Assembly: GCA_947177225.1 (NCBI GenBank)
Contig: CAMWTS010000008.1
Location: forward strand, 1-64,000
Length of the DNA: 64,000 nt
Direction of reading: 5' to 3'
From: an uncultured Alistipes sp.
GTDB taxonomy: Bacteria > Bacteroidota > Bacteroidia > Bacteroidales > Rikenellaceae
Positions 26,447 through 35,849 of this stretch are shown here, piece by piece; position 1 is the first letter of the stretch; every line of letters starts with the position of its first letter. Both the position numbers and the translations under genes were made by a program. Under the pieces are notes generated by a model, which was not told where the DNA came from, ran no database searches, and saw only the letters and a list, made by a program, of their open reading frames with translations.

Positions 26447-27235
26447 TTAGACCAAGTAATTTACCGGATTGCCAGAGCATAGGCTCTTGCGAACTGCAAA
26501 GGTACATAAATTTTTCGATAAAATATCAAATAAAATTTGAATTGCGCAAATTTCGCTCTCGAAATGACCGATATCGGCTATTATCATACCTCTCTCGCCA
26601 CGCATGAAATCGTTGTATCGAAGATCGGCCGTGAGGTAGAGATCCGCACCGGCAGCTACGGCATCGTCGATAAGCGAGCCGCCGGCACCGGTACATACGG
26701 CAATGCGCCGCACACGACGACCGTCGGCGATAGCATTATGACGCACGGCACCCACACCGAACAAAGACTTCACGCGACGCAGAAAAGCTACGGCGTCCTC
26801 CTCCGCAGGCAGATGTCCCACCACACCGAATCCGACCGAGTCATCGGCCGGCGACGGTTGCAGCACACGCATCTGACCGATCCCTATCATTTCGCCCACA
26901 CGCCAGCTCATGCCGCCGCGCGCACTGTCGAGATTGGTATGGCATGCGTAAAGAGCTATGCCGCTGCGTATGGCACGCTCGACACAACGTTCGACGTAAG
27001 ATGCCGAATTGAACCGCTTCAATGCGTGGAACACTATCGGGTGGTGAGTGATTATCAGATCGCAACCTTCGGCCTCGGCCTCGTCGAGCACAGCCTCAGT
27101 AACATCGACGGCGAGAAGAGCGCGATGCACTTCATCGTCATAACGTCCCACTACAAGGCCGGAATTATCATACGACTCCTGCAACGACAACGGAGCGAAC
27201 CGTTCGATAGCCTCAGCTATATCTCTGATCTTCAT
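26447..27235 (-). CDS. Nif3-like dinuclear metal centre protein
   Basis: Member of the Nif3/YbgI (GTP cyclohydrolase I type 2-like) family, 262 aa. Metal-binding motifs are ITHHPIVFH near residue 60, HTNLDSARGG near residue 97 and IGHFESE toward the C-terminus, and the end NPVNYL is typical. It lacks the ~100-residue central insertion seen in many longer homologues. The cellular role of the family is unsettled. It lies 3 nt after the MerR gene, so the two are likely co-transcribed. Confidence 0.9.
   Translation of the reverse strand: MKIRDIAEAIERFAPLSLQESYDNSGLVVGRYDDEVHRALLAVDVTEAVLDEAEAEGCDLIITHHPIVFHALKRFNSASYVERCVERAIRSGIALYACHTNLDSARGGMSWRVGEMIGIGQMRVLQPSPADDSVGFGVVGHLPAEEDAVAFLRRVKSLFGVGAVRHNAIADGRRVRRIAVCTGAGGSLIDDAVAAGADLYLTADLRYNDFMRGERGMIIADIGHFESEICAIQILFDILSKNLCTFAVRKSLCSGNPVNYLV
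26497..26529 (-). promoter_or_regulatory. Internal promoter for the zinc-ribbon gene
   Basis: On the minus strand a TTG (26529-26527), 22-nt spacer and TACCTTTG (26504-26497) lie in an AT-rich patch inside the last codons of the Nif3-like gene, about 70 nt before the zinc-ribbon start. The spacer is one base over the usual range. Confidence 0.45.
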
Positions 27236-27238
27236 AGT

Positions 27239-28006
27239 CTAAAACAATGATTGCTCGTAAAACGGAAACAACTCCTTCTCCTCGTCGCTCTTGCGGCGGC
27301 GGCGTTTTGGAGCCGAACTTCTGGCACGCTTCGCTCCGGCAGGCTTCTCCTCTGCCGGTTCAGCCTCAACCGGCACGGCTGTATCCGATTCGGCGGCGGC
27401 AGATTCATCGACAACAGAATCCTCAGCGGCAGGCTCCCCGGCGGCAGTTTTCTCTTCAACAGCAGGCTCCCCGGCAGCAATTTCTTCGACGGCAGCAGTC
27501 TCCGGCAGCAGAACATCGTCTGCAACAGTATCGTCTGCAACGGCATCGTCCGCAGGCTGCCCCTGCTCCGCGGCTGCGGCTGCCGAGACATTCGCCACAT
27601 CGTCCGGCACCGGCATCTCTTCATGCCCCATAACCGGCTCCGGCATATCGACCGGCTCGTCGGGCTGCACATATGCGGCTTTGCCGTCGTCTTTGAGCGA
27701 CTCGCGCACCTCGACCAACATGGCTCTGATCTTTTGCAAACGCTCCAACAGCGAGGCATCGCCGGCCACGGCACGACGGTGATTCTTCATGGTGCGGTTG
27801 GCACCCTCCAACGTCATGCCCTTCTCCTTGACCAGATGGTAGATCAGTTTCAGATTTTCGACATCTTCGGGTGTGAACAGCCGGTTGCCCTTCTTGTTTT
27901 TCCGAGGTCGGATACAGTCGAATTTCGACTCCCAGTAACGGATAAGCGAAGCATTGACGTCGAACATCTCCGTCACCTCGCCCATCGAGTAGAGTAATTT
28001 AGCCAT
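27239..28006 (-). CDS. MerR-family regulator with long acidic tail
   Basis: A 255-aa protein. The N-terminal MerR winged helix (about residues 1-75) shows LLYSMGEVTEMFDVNASLIR and YWESKFDCIRPRKNKKGNR. The helical stretch to ~110 may form the dimer coiled coil. Residues ~120-235 are low complexity, Ala/Glu/Pro-rich with imperfect AAGEPA-type repeats, and the end is a basic cluster KRRRRKSDEE before a short hydrophobic tip. There are no effector-binding cysteines. This MerR type precedes Nif3-like genes in several Bacteroidetes (recollection, not checked). Target genes are unknown. Confidence 0.85.
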   Translation of the reverse strand: MAKLLYSMGEVTEMFDVNASLIRYWESKFDCIRPRKNKKGNRLFTPEDVENLKLIYHLVKEKGMTLEGANRTMKNHRRAVAGDASLLERLQKIRAMLVEVRESLKDDGKAAYVQPDEPVDMPEPVMGHEEMPVPDDVANVSAAAAAEQGQPADDAVADDTVADDVLLPETAAVEEIAAGEPAVEEKTAAGEPAAEDSVVDESAAAESDTAVPVEAEPAEEKPAGAKRARSSAPKRRRRKSDEEKELFPFYEQSLF

Positions 28007-28010
28007 CTTA

Positions 28011-29378
28011 TCAAGTTTTAATAATTCTCAAATCCTTGGGATACATATTATTACATCTCGCGCCTATGCGTTTGACGAAACCTATCGGCAGGCCGTCGCA
28101 CACCACGGCGTTGATACCCTGGCAAAAACCGTCGGCCGCAATATCGGCACGACGCAGGTATGCCAGAGCCTCGTCGCGTCCGACTTCCGCCCACGGTACA
28201 GCATCGAGATCGAGTCCGACATACAGGGCAAGCGCATGATCCGGACGCAGCACCCCCTTGAATATCTGACCCATAGCCACACCCGAATAGACCACCGACA
28301 GCGACTCCGACAACGCTCTGACATCGTCGAATGCCGACTCCCGATAGCCGTATATCGTATCGCCCGCACTGCGGAAAGTCATCTGCCCTGCATCGCGCAC
28401 CCAGCGTGCCAGCTCCGCCGCCGACCTTTTGTCTACCGGCGAGAAGACCGATCGGCGCGACCTGACCGCTGTACATCCGCGCTCGGCACCGCCTTTCTTA
28501 CGCGCCACAGCCACGAAGAAACCTTCGCCGCGCGCACTGTCGGGATAGAAATGAAACATCTGAAAAGCATCTGTCTGCGAGGTTGCTATGCCCCATTCGG
28601 GCAGGCATTTCACCTCGGCCGCCGGTTCCAGTTCGTCGCCCCACTGCTCCTCTATCCATCGCACCACCCCTTCGTCCTCCGCACTGTTGAACGTACATGT
28701 GCTGTATATCATAATGCCGCCCTTGCGCAGCGTCCGCCACGCCTCGGCAACTATTTGGCGCTGTCGCCTGGCGCACATCTCCACCGCGCCCTGGCTCCAC
28801 TCCGAGCGAGCCTCCTCCATCTTGCGGAACATACCCTCGCCCGAACACGGCGCATCGACGGCCACCACGTCGAACCACTCCTCGAAAGCAGCCACATGCT
28901 GCGGCTCGTTGCACGTCACCACGACATTGCCCAAACCCCAGCGACGCACGTTGTCGGCCAGTATCATGGCTCGATTGCGGTTGATCTCGTTGGCCACCAC
29001 GACACCCTCCCCGCCCACAAGCGACGAGTAGATCGTAGTTTTGCCTCCCGGGGCTGCGCACATGTCCAGCACACGCGCTCCGTCGAGCCGCTCGTCGCGC
29101 AAGATGTAATCGATGAACTGCGACGATGCCTCCTGCACATAATAGGCTCCGGCATGCAACGCCGGATCGAGCGTAAATTGCGGCCGCTGCGACAGATAAC
29201 GGCCATGGCGGCTCCACCCTATCTGCTGGCCGCCGAGCGTCGGGTCATAAGGTTTGGCCGCATTGAGCCGGTACGACACTACCGGCTCCGTGTCGAGCGC
29301 ACGGCACAGCGACCCGGCACGCTCCGCACCGAGTTCGCGACGCATGGTCTCGACGAATTTTTCAGGAAGGCCGATCAT
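28011..29378 (-). CDS. RsmB/RsmF-type rRNA cytosine-C5 methyltransferase
   Basis: SAM-dependent NOL1/NOP2/Sun family methyltransferase, about 455 aa. It has the SAM-binding motif DMCAAPGGKTT, the VDAPCSGEGMFRK catalytic Cys motif and YSTCTFNSAEDEGVV with the second Cys, followed by a C-terminal RNA-binding domain of the RsmF type ending near FVKRIGARCNNMYPK. The likely substrate is 16S rRNA. I prefer the start MIGLPEKFVE, 11 codons inside the ORF, which avoids overlap with the kinase gene. The stop is 4 nt before the MerR gene. Confidence 0.9.
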   Translation of the reverse strand: MIGLPEKFVETMRRELGAERAGSLCRALDTEPVVSYRLNAAKPYDPTLGGQQIGWSRHGRYLSQRPQFTLDPALHAGAYYVQEASSQFIDYILRDERLDGARVLDMCAAPGGKTTIYSSLVGGEGVVVANEINRNRAMILADNVRRWGLGNVVVTCNEPQHVAAFEEWFDVVAVDAPCSGEGMFRKMEEARSEWSQGAVEMCARRQRQIVAEAWRTLRKGGIMIYSTCTFNSAEDEGVVRWIEEQWGDELEPAAEVKCLPEWGIATSQTDAFQMFHFYPDSARGEGFFVAVARKKGGAERGCTAVRSRRSVFSPVDKRSAAELARWVRDAGQMTFRSAGDTIYGYRESAFDDVRALSESLSVVYSGVAMGQIFKGVLRPDHALALYVGLDLDAVPWAEVGRDEALAYLRRADIAADGFCQGINAVVCDGLPIGFVKRIGARCNNMYPKDLRIIKT

Positions 29379-29391
29379 CGCTGGCAAAGGA

Positions 29392-30000
29392 TTAGCGTCC
29401 GGCGCGAGCATCGATCTGCGCGCATATGCGATCTATTATCGACGGATCGCGCACGAAGTCGTCGACGTCCTTGTCGATCACCAACACCTCGCCGTCGTAT
29501 ATGTTGTCGATCCAATTGTCGTATTTCTCGTTGAGGCGACGCAGATAATCTTCGTCGATGTTCTGCTCGTAGTCGCGGCCTCGCAACTTAATCTGCGATA
29601 TCAGCGTAGGTACGCTCGCTTTCAGATATATGAGCACATCGGGACGCGGTATGATGTGCGACTGTATGTCGAATATCTTCATATAGGTGCCGAAGTCGCG
29701 GCTCGACATAAGTCCCATCTGATGGAGGTTATCGGCAAAGATATGGGCATCTTCGTAGATCGTACGGTCCTGCACCACATTCTGCGAACCGTCCGAAAGC
29801 ATCGTCACGGTCTGCTGTATGCGGCTGCCCAGAAACCACATCTGAAACTGGAACGCCCAGCGGCTCATATTCTCGTAGAAATCGCCTATATAGGGGTTGT
29901 CTACGTCTTCATAATAGGCCTTTGCGCCGTAACGCTCGGTAAGAATCTCCGTCAGAGTGGTCTTTCCACTGCCGATATTGCCTGCAATAGCGATGTACAT
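29392..30000 (-). CDS. Deoxynucleoside kinase
   Basis: A 202-aa kinase of the dNK/dGK/dCK family that phosphorylates deoxynucleosides for salvage. The P-loop is IAGNIGSGKTTL at residues ~5-16; the family DRTIYEDAHIFA segment and LIYLKASVPTLISQI with RGRDYEQNIDEDYL (lid region) are present. Substrate preference cannot be told. It precedes the rRNA methyltransferase by 13 nt and follows GH3 after 74 nt. Confidence 0.93.
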   Translation of the reverse strand: MYIAIAGNIGSGKTTLTEILTERYGAKAYYEDVDNPYIGDFYENMSRWAFQFQMWFLGSRIQQTVTMLSDGSQNVVQDRTIYEDAHIFADNLHQMGLMSSRDFGTYMKIFDIQSHIIPRPDVLIYLKASVPTLISQIKLRGRDYEQNIDEDYLRRLNEKYDNWIDNIYDGEVLVIDKDVDDFVRDPSIIDRICAQIDARAGR

Positions 30001-30074
30001 AAATATATAGTCTGAGGTTAATAATTATTTCATTACCCAATTAAACAACTCTCCGGCCGCACAGTCGGGCAGCA

Positions 30075-31538
30075 TCAGAGATATCGGCCGAGCGACTCGG
30101 CCACACGCCGGTCGTTCGACAGACGCGGCACCTTGTTGCGCCCGCACTCCTTCAACCAGCGTTCGAATCCGCCGCGCGGCACCTCGATCACTTCGGCTGC
30201 CGAAAGCGTACTGCGCCGCTTGGCATCATAGTCGGAATTGATGCGCCGCAGTGCCTCGTCCAACACACCGGCGAATCGCACCGGATCGTCGGGACGACAC
30301 CCGAACTCCACATACCACTCGTGAGCACCCGGCTGCGAAATGGTCATATATCGCGGAGCGACGCTGTACTCCTCCACCCTGCAATCGCACTCGCGACACG
30401 CCTCCATCAGAGCACGCTCGGCATTCTCGGCAACCACCTCCTCGCCGAATACGTTGATATATTGGCGCGTGCGTCCTACGACCTTCACACGGTAGGGCTT
30501 GACCGATGTCACTCTCACCACATCGCCTATCTCATAACGCCACAATCCTCCGCAGGTAGTTATCACCGGCGCATACTCCTCGCCCTCGACCACCTCCTCC
30601 AACGACAATACCTCATCGCCGCGGCGGAACTCGTAGTAGATGCCGTAGTCCATCATCAGCAGCATATCGTCGCGCCCGCTGTCATCGGCTATGGCGAAGA
30701 AGCCCTCCGAGGCATTGTAGGTCTCCACATAGTGCATGTTGTCCGACGGTATCAGCTCCTCGAAGGCCTTGCGATAGGGAGCGAAACTCACTCCGCCGTG
30801 CATGAACAGCTCCATGCCCGGCCACACCTGGCATATGTCCGCCTTGCCCGTCGCCTCCAACACCCTGCGCATCAGAGCCAGGTTCCACGACGGCACACCG
30901 GCGAAAGCCCTTATGTCGCACCCGACGCACTCCCGCACGATGGCTTCGCACTTGATGTCGAAGTTATCGGTCAGAGCCGTCTTCATCGACGGACGACGCA
31001 GTGCCGCCGCATAACGCGTGTTGTGCAACAGCAATCCCGACAAATCGCCCACGAGATATCCCTGCTCGCGCGAACACGAGCCGCCGAGCGTCAGCGTCCG
31101 GCCGCGAAACATCTGCGACGAGGGGTTGCCGGCCAGATACAGCGTCACCACATCGGACATGCCGCGCAGATGACAGTTCCACTGCGCCTTGTGCGTCAGC
31201 GGTATATACTTGCTGCGCGAGGAGGTGGTACCCGACGAACGGGCGAACATGTCGACCCTGCCGCGGCACGCCACCATCTTCGCCCCCGACATCATGCGGT
31301 CGATGTAATAGCCGTACGAATCGTAATCCGTCGGCTCGACACGACGCCGAAACTCCTCTGCGCTGCAATCCGCCGTCAGACCGTGTCTCAGGGCAAACTC
31401 CGTTGAGCGCGCACCGTGCAGTATGGCTCGCAGCGTATCGCGCTGCACCTGCCGCGGGTCGTCGCGCCATTTGTCGATGGCATGCAGACGATGCGAAAAC
31501 AAATTTTTAAGAACTCTCTCCTTAACCGACATAAGCAT
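30075..31538 (-). CDS. GH3 auxin-responsive-promoter family protein
   Basis: A 487-aa member of the GH3 acyl-adenylate-forming family, known in plants for conjugating amino acids to hormones and common in Bacteroidetes without known substrate. The nucleotide-binding motif is visible as RSSGTTSSRSKYIPLT near residue 100. Further typical segments are YNASEGFFAI and WRYEIGDVVRV. No signal peptide. A second ATG two codons in is an alternative start. The neighbours, a nucleoside kinase and trkA, give no hint of a substrate. Confidence 0.9.
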   Translation of the reverse strand: MLMSVKERVLKNLFSHRLHAIDKWRDDPRQVQRDTLRAILHGARSTEFALRHGLTADCSAEEFRRRVEPTDYDSYGYYIDRMMSGAKMVACRGRVDMFARSSGTTSSRSKYIPLTHKAQWNCHLRGMSDVVTLYLAGNPSSQMFRGRTLTLGGSCSREQGYLVGDLSGLLLHNTRYAAALRRPSMKTALTDNFDIKCEAIVRECVGCDIRAFAGVPSWNLALMRRVLEATGKADICQVWPGMELFMHGGVSFAPYRKAFEELIPSDNMHYVETYNASEGFFAIADDSGRDDMLLMMDYGIYYEFRRGDEVLSLEEVVEGEEYAPVITTCGGLWRYEIGDVVRVTSVKPYRVKVVGRTRQYINVFGEEVVAENAERALMEACRECDCRVEEYSVAPRYMTISQPGAHEWYVEFGCRPDDPVRFAGVLDEALRRINSDYDAKRRSTLSAAEVIEVPRGGFERWLKECGRNKVPRLSNDRRVAESLGRYL

Positions 31539-31702
31539 TACAGTTAGTTCAACTCTACGCCGGTCTCTTCATCTATATTCGTATGCCGCAAACAGCGCGA
31601 AACGCTCTGTCGCAACACTCTCTCATTGCATTATCATTGCGCTGCGGCCTGCAAAACAGTTCGTCGCACACGAAGCCGCCGCAAACGCCCCGGGCAAATA
31701 CC

Positions 31703-33043
31703 CTAATTGAAATAGTCGCCTATGCGCGTCACCGATTCGGGCATGGCAAACACCACCACCCGATCGTAGGCGTTGATCTGCGTGTTGCCCACGGCGATAA
31801 ACACCTTGTCGCCGCGCACTATGCCGCCCACGACGGCATCGGACGGCAGTCCGAGATCGCGTATGCGCGACTTGGTAGCCGGAGAATTGGGCTTGACGAT
31901 AAACTCCAACACCTCGGCCTGACTGCCCGTCAGACACTTTATGGCCTGCACGTCGGTCGACATCGTAAAGCGGAATATGTTCGATGCCGTCACCAGTTTC
32001 TTGTTGATGATCGTATCCACACCCACGCTCTCGGCCAGCGAGATGTAGTTGATGTTCTCCACCTCGGCTATCACCTTCTTCACACCCATGCGCTTGGCCA
32101 GCATCGCCGCAAGGATATTGGTCTCACTGCGCCCCGTGACTGCCACGAAAGCGTCCATGCTCGACAGATCCTCCTCGACCATAGCTTCGGTGTTGCGCCC
32201 GTCCTCGTTTATGATGAGCGTACGATCGAGCATCTCGGCCAGACGATAGGCCTTGTCGGCATTGTAGTCTATGAGTTTTATGTTGACCTCGTCCTGCAAT
32301 TCGGTAGCGATGCGCACGCCTATGCGCGAACCGCCCAGAATCATCATGTTCTTTATCTCCACACTGCGGCGTCCCGACAATGCCTGCACCTCGTCGGCGG
32401 CACTGTGGCGCGCTATGGCGTAGACCATATCGCCCTCTTCGAAGCGGTCGGCGGCAGTGGGTATTATCGTATGGCTTCCCCGCACGATGGCCACCGTCCG
32501 GTAGTCGAGTTCGGCCTCGTCGCCGCCGAAATCCAGCACACCGCGCCCCAGAAGCGGCGAAGTCAACTCCAAACGAAATGCCACCAGCGACAGTTTGCCT
32601 CCCGAAAAATCGACATACTCCGTAGTAGACGAGTGTCCCAGCAGATTGATTACTTCGCGCGCAGCGATCTGTTCAGGATAGAACAGGTAGTCGATGCCCA
32701 TGTTTATGAAGACCTCCTTGCTGTTGGGTTCGAGATACTCGTTGTTGTCGACACGGGCTATCGACTTCTTGGCACCCAGCTGCTTGGCCATAACGGCCGA
32801 AAGAATGTTGTCGTTCTCGACCGAGTGCACCGCGATGAAAAGATCGCACTTGCGCGCACCGGCCTTGCGCAACACGCTGAACGAGGTGGTATCGCCCTCG
32901 ACGGTAATCACGTCGGCCAGATTGCCGATCTCGGCCAGAGCCTTCGTATCTATGTCGGCCACGGTAATATCGTGCCCGTTACCGCTCAGCATCTTGGCGA
33001 GGTGGCTGCCCATATCGCCCGCACCGGCTATCACTATCTTCAT
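31703..33043 (-). CDS. trkA: Trk potassium uptake regulator TrkA
   Basis: Cytosolic NAD-binding RCK protein of 446 aa that gates a TrkH/TrkG K+ channel. Two RCK units are visible: TrkA_N with IAGAGDMGSHLAKML plus TrkA_C in the first half, and a second TrkA_N with ILGGSRIGVRIA near residue 235 plus TrkA_C to the end. trkH is commonly adjacent but is absent here. The gap of 164 nt to the GH3 gene contains no recognisable gene or terminator. Confidence 0.95.
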   Translation of the reverse strand: MKIVIAGAGDMGSHLAKMLSGNGHDITVADIDTKALAEIGNLADVITVEGDTTSFSVLRKAGARKCDLFIAVHSVENDNILSAVMAKQLGAKKSIARVDNNEYLEPNSKEVFINMGIDYLFYPEQIAAREVINLLGHSSTTEYVDFSGGKLSLVAFRLELTSPLLGRGVLDFGGDEAELDYRTVAIVRGSHTIIPTAADRFEEGDMVYAIARHSAADEVQALSGRRSVEIKNMMILGGSRIGVRIATELQDEVNIKLIDYNADKAYRLAEMLDRTLIINEDGRNTEAMVEEDLSSMDAFVAVTGRSETNILAAMLAKRMGVKKVIAEVENINYISLAESVGVDTIINKKLVTASNIFRFTMSTDVQAIKCLTGSQAEVLEFIVKPNSPATKSRIRDLGLPSDAVVGGIVRGDKVFIAVGNTQINAYDRVVVFAMPESVTRIGDYFN

Positions 33044-33110
33044 AACTGTCTACTGTCTAACCGAATATAACTCAACGTCGGACACATGTAAAATATCACC
33101 GCCGACATGT

Positions 33111-33141
33111 TTGCATATTACCCTGCAAATATATAAATTTG
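33111..33141 (+). promoter_or_regulatory. Promoter for the small membrane protein pair
   Basis: TTG (33111-33113), 20-nt spacer and TAAATTTG (33134-33141). The -7 region is half of an imperfect palindrome TGCAAATATATAAATTTGCA (33125-33144), whose other half gives TATATTTG on the minus strand toward trkA, so it may serve both directions. Confidence 0.5.
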
Positions 33142-33202
33142 CAGTGAATTTACGAAAGTAAAATCCAATTTTTAGAGTTCGCACCCCGTAAAGCATTACA
33201 CT

Positions 33203-33457
33203 ATGCCGAGTTGGTTGATCGTATTTCTGACAGCACTTGCCGCCGTGGCCTTTTTCGCATTGGCCATGTCGCTGACACTCATATTCAAAGGCCACAATAT
33301 CGACTCCGAGATAGCCACCAACAAGAACATGCAGCGGCTGGGTATAAAGTGCGCCGTGCAGGAGTCGCGCGAAGACACGGGTACCGACAACTGCCACGAC
33401 GTGGGCTGCCACGGCAACTGCTCGTCATGCGACATAGAACAAAACCCGACCGAATGA
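33203..33457 (+). CDS. Small membrane-anchored cysteine-rich protein, unknown function
   Basis: An 84-aa protein with one N-terminal hydrophobic helix (about residues 4-27) and a hydrophilic C-terminal part with six cysteines, including the block CHDVGCHGNCSSC. The spacing resembles a metal- or Fe-S-binding knuckle. I do not recognise a named family. Its stop codon overlaps the ATG of the next gene (ATGA), so the two are translationally coupled. A promoter matching the Bacteroidetes consensus lies about 60 nt upstream. Confidence 0.75.
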   Translation: MPSWLIVFLTALAAVAFFALAMSLTLIFKGHNIDSEIATNKNMQRLGIKCAVQESREDTGTDNCHDVGCHGNCSSCDIEQNPTE

Positions 33458-33918
33458 ACGACCGTCGCCATACCGTGACCGAAGAGTGGCTCTGCCGCAA
33501 CTGCAACTCGCTCAATGCCGACGAGGCTCCGTCCTGCGTCTATTGCCATGCCGACCGTCCCGACGAATGCCCGCAGCATGATCCGTCGCAGCCAGCCGGC
33601 ACCCCGGCACTTTCGGCAGACGATGCCGCCACCGTCATTCACCGCGAGTCGTATGCCAACTCCGTCACACCGACTGCACCCAAATACACATTCCGCGAGA
33701 GCGTTCTGGTCACCGCGGCCGACATCATACTTATCATAGGGCTCTTCTGCTCGTTCGGTGCACTTATCGCCCCGGCCCTCATCGACGGCGACGTACCGAA
33801 CCTTCGCCTCTACTCCATCGTCGGAGCCATCGTCCTCTTTGCATGGGGCATGATCTCGTGGGCTTTGCTGCGCTGCGTAGCCGACATTTCGCGTCGTCTG
33901 CGACGCGACGACGAGTAA
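33454..33918 (+). CDS. Zinc-finger membrane protein, unknown function
   Basis: A 154-aa protein read from the ATG that overlaps the upstream stop codon. Residues ~10-35 hold a RanBP2-like zinc finger (WLCRNCNSLN, then CVYCHADRP). A linker to residue ~85 follows, then two hydrophobic helices (VLVTAADIILIIGLFCSFGA and the IVGAIVLFAWGMISWALL region). The ORF track's longer version from 33211 overlaps the preceding gene in another frame and is rejected. Function unknown; coupling to the Cys-rich partner suggests a two-part membrane complex (inference). Confidence 0.75.
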   Translation: MNDRRHTVTEEWLCRNCNSLNADEAPSCVYCHADRPDECPQHDPSQPAGTPALSADDAATVIHRESYANSVTPTAPKYTFRESVLVTAADIILIIGLFCSFGALIAPALIDGDVPNLRLYSIVGAIVLFAWGMISWALLRCVADISRRLRRDDE

Positions 33919-34105
33919 CCCGTCCAGCAACACCTGCACGACAAATATCGACTACCGAAACCACTGCTTGCACTGCACTCCTACGGAAGAAGGAACGTTG
34001 CGGTCGCACGACGAATCGCGCTACATGCAGGGCGTGGCAAAGCCAGCGCAACGCCGTGTGCCGTACTTGCCAAGCGATCCGGAATTAAACAGCTTTACAC
34101 GGTTT
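33919..34105. other. Gene-free stretch after the zinc-finger membrane gene
   Basis: I see no clear terminator or gene here. The ORFs called across it run into the repeat array and look spurious. Confidence 0.4.
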
Positions 34106-34474
34106 GTCATGTCGAACGAATGTGAGACATCTGGGGAAGACAAGACCGGCAGCATGTTAAAAAACAGCGAAAATCTCCGCGCACAGATTTTTCGCTTACA
34201 CTCGAAATTACAACCCGCTGTCATTCCGAGAGAGGGCATGCCCGACCGCGGGTGTCTCGCATCGGTAATTGTCACTCCGAGGAGCAACTCAGTTGCGACA
34301 TGGGAGTCTCTCCTGAATTGTCACTCCGAGGAGCAGGCAAAGACTGCGACGTGGGAGTCTCGCAGTCACGAACGCTGTTTACCGCAACAAAAGAGATTCT
34401 CACGTCGGACGTGCCGTCCTCCTCAGAATGACAGACACGTCATGTCATGTCGAACGAACGTGAGACATCTGGGG
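34106..34474. repeat. Short-hairpin array C (composite module, 5' of E4)
   Basis: Order: ATGTC plus (34106-34135); degenerate ATTTC minus (about 34185-34210); degenerate ACTCC-like plus (about 34219-34258); ACTCC plus (34271-34310 and 34320-34361); ATTCT minus (34393-34432); ATGTC plus (34445-34474). The second ATTTC unit found before the leader in other arrays is reduced here to a remnant GGAAATTGTCTCC. Confidence 0.83.
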
Positions 34475-34547
34475 TAAACAAGACCGGAGACATGACCTCA
34501 AATAAAGACTGGACAGTGGAAATTGTCTCCAAAGCACTATGCGCCAC

Positions 34548-34669
34548 TTTTTCAGCAAAAGGCATTAGTTACAACGCGCAACGAAAAATGCCCGGACGGG
34601 TAGTACTGTGCGTACGTCCCGTTCGGGCATTTGAGTGAGAGGCAGTAAATGATGCCTTTTCATGAAAAA
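34548..34669. repeat. Long-hairpin element E4, 3' of galK
   Basis: A 122-nt copy. Outer arms TTTTTCAGCAAAAGGCAT and ATGCCTTTTCATGAAAAA; inner arms AAATGCCCGGACGGG and CCCGTTCGGGCATTT; tip GTAC-TGTGC-GTAC. Both arms of the inner stem changed together relative to other copies. An extra GTCACGAAAAA fragment (34670-34680) lies between it and the galK stop at 34684. Confidence 0.9.
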
Positions 34670-34683
34670 GTCACGAAAAAGAA

Positions 34684-35835
34684 CTACAACTTTCTCGCTC
34701 CATCAGATATCACTACATCATAAACCTTGGGCTGATGACCCCAACGCTCTGCGAAACGGCTCTTGGCAGTAGAGATGAAGTCGTCGTAAAGCTCGGATTT
34801 AACGAGGTTGATAGTGCAGCCGCCAAAGCCGCCGCCCATGATGCGCGAACCGGTCACACCGCACTCGCGCGCTATCTCGTTGAGATGATCCAGCTCCACG
34901 CAGCTCACCTCGTAGTCCTTCGACAAACCCTCGTGGGTCTGATACATGCGTTCGCCGACGGTCTCGTAATCGCCTTGTTCCAAAGCCTGGCACACGTCCA
35001 GCACACGCTGCGTCTCGCCGATGACAAAACGCGCACGCTTTCTGTCCTCCTCGCTGATCTCGCCGCTCACCTCGTCGAGCATCTCCATGGTTGCGTCGCG
35101 CAGGAACTTCACTTCGGGGTGACGCTTCGCAATCGCAGCCACCACACGTTCGCAAGATTCGCGACGCTTGTTGTAGGGCGAATCCACGAGTTCGTGCTTA
35201 ACAACCGAGTCGAGCAGCACCAGACGATAGCCGTGAGCCTCGGGATCGAACGGGAAGTAGCGGAACTCCATCGAGCGGCAGTCGAGACGCATCAGATGTC
35301 CGGCCTTGCCGAATACCGATGCGAACTGGTCCATGATGCCGCAGTTCACGCCGCAGTAGTTATGCTCGGTCGACTGACCTATGCGAGCCAGCTCGAAGCG
35401 GTCGATGCCCAACGCGAAGATCTCGTTAAGGGCATTGGCGAATGTCGACTCCAAAGCCGCCGACGACGACATGCCGGCACCCAGAGGCACGTCGCCCGAG
35501 AAGGCCGTATCGAAGCCGGCAATCTTGCCGCCGCGCTTCTCGATCTCGCGGCACACGCCGAAGATATAGCGCGCCCAGCCCTGCGAGGGTGCGTCCTGCT
35601 CTTGCAGACCGAACTCGGCGTAATCGTCGAGATCGACCGAATAGGCACGCACACGGTCGGTGCCGTTGAGACGAATCTCCGCCACCATGCCTTTGTCTAT
35701 CGCGCCGGGGAATACGAATCCGCCGTTATAGTCGGTATGTTCGCCGATAAGATTGATACGACCGGGAGAGGCATACAGCTCACCCGATGCGCCGAAATGC
35801 TCGGCGAACTTTTCGTTGATAAGTTTTGTGTTCAT
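34684..35835 (-). CDS. galK: Galactokinase
   Basis: GHMP-family kinase of 383 aa converting galactose and ATP to galactose 1-phosphate, first committed step of the Leloir pathway. Signatures are PGRINLIGEHTDYNGGFVFP, PLGAGMSSSAALE and MGGGFGGC. It is the last gene of a minus-strand galactose operon, 14 nt after galM and downstream of a GH2 enzyme. galT and galE are not in the window. Confidence 0.97.
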   Translation of the reverse strand: MNTKLINEKFAEHFGASGELYASPGRINLIGEHTDYNGGFVFPGAIDKGMVAEIRLNGTDRVRAYSVDLDDYAEFGLQEQDAPSQGWARYIFGVCREIEKRGGKIAGFDTAFSGDVPLGAGMSSSAALESTFANALNEIFALGIDRFELARIGQSTEHNYCGVNCGIMDQFASVFGKAGHLMRLDCRSMEFRYFPFDPEAHGYRLVLLDSVVKHELVDSPYNKRRESCERVVAAIAKRHPEVKFLRDATMEMLDEVSGEISEEDRKRARFVIGETQRVLDVCQALEQGDYETVGERMYQTHEGLSKDYEVSCVELDHLNEIARECGVTGSRIMGGGFGGCTINLVKSELYDDFISTAKSRFAERWGHQPKVYDVVISDGARKL

Positions 35836-35849
35836 CGTTTTTTTCAGAT

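Noticed and set aside
33211-33918. 235-aa version of the zinc-finger membrane protein
   Set aside because: Its first 81 codons lie in another frame of the preceding small gene. The ATG at 33454 overlaps that gene's stop and gives a sensible domain order.
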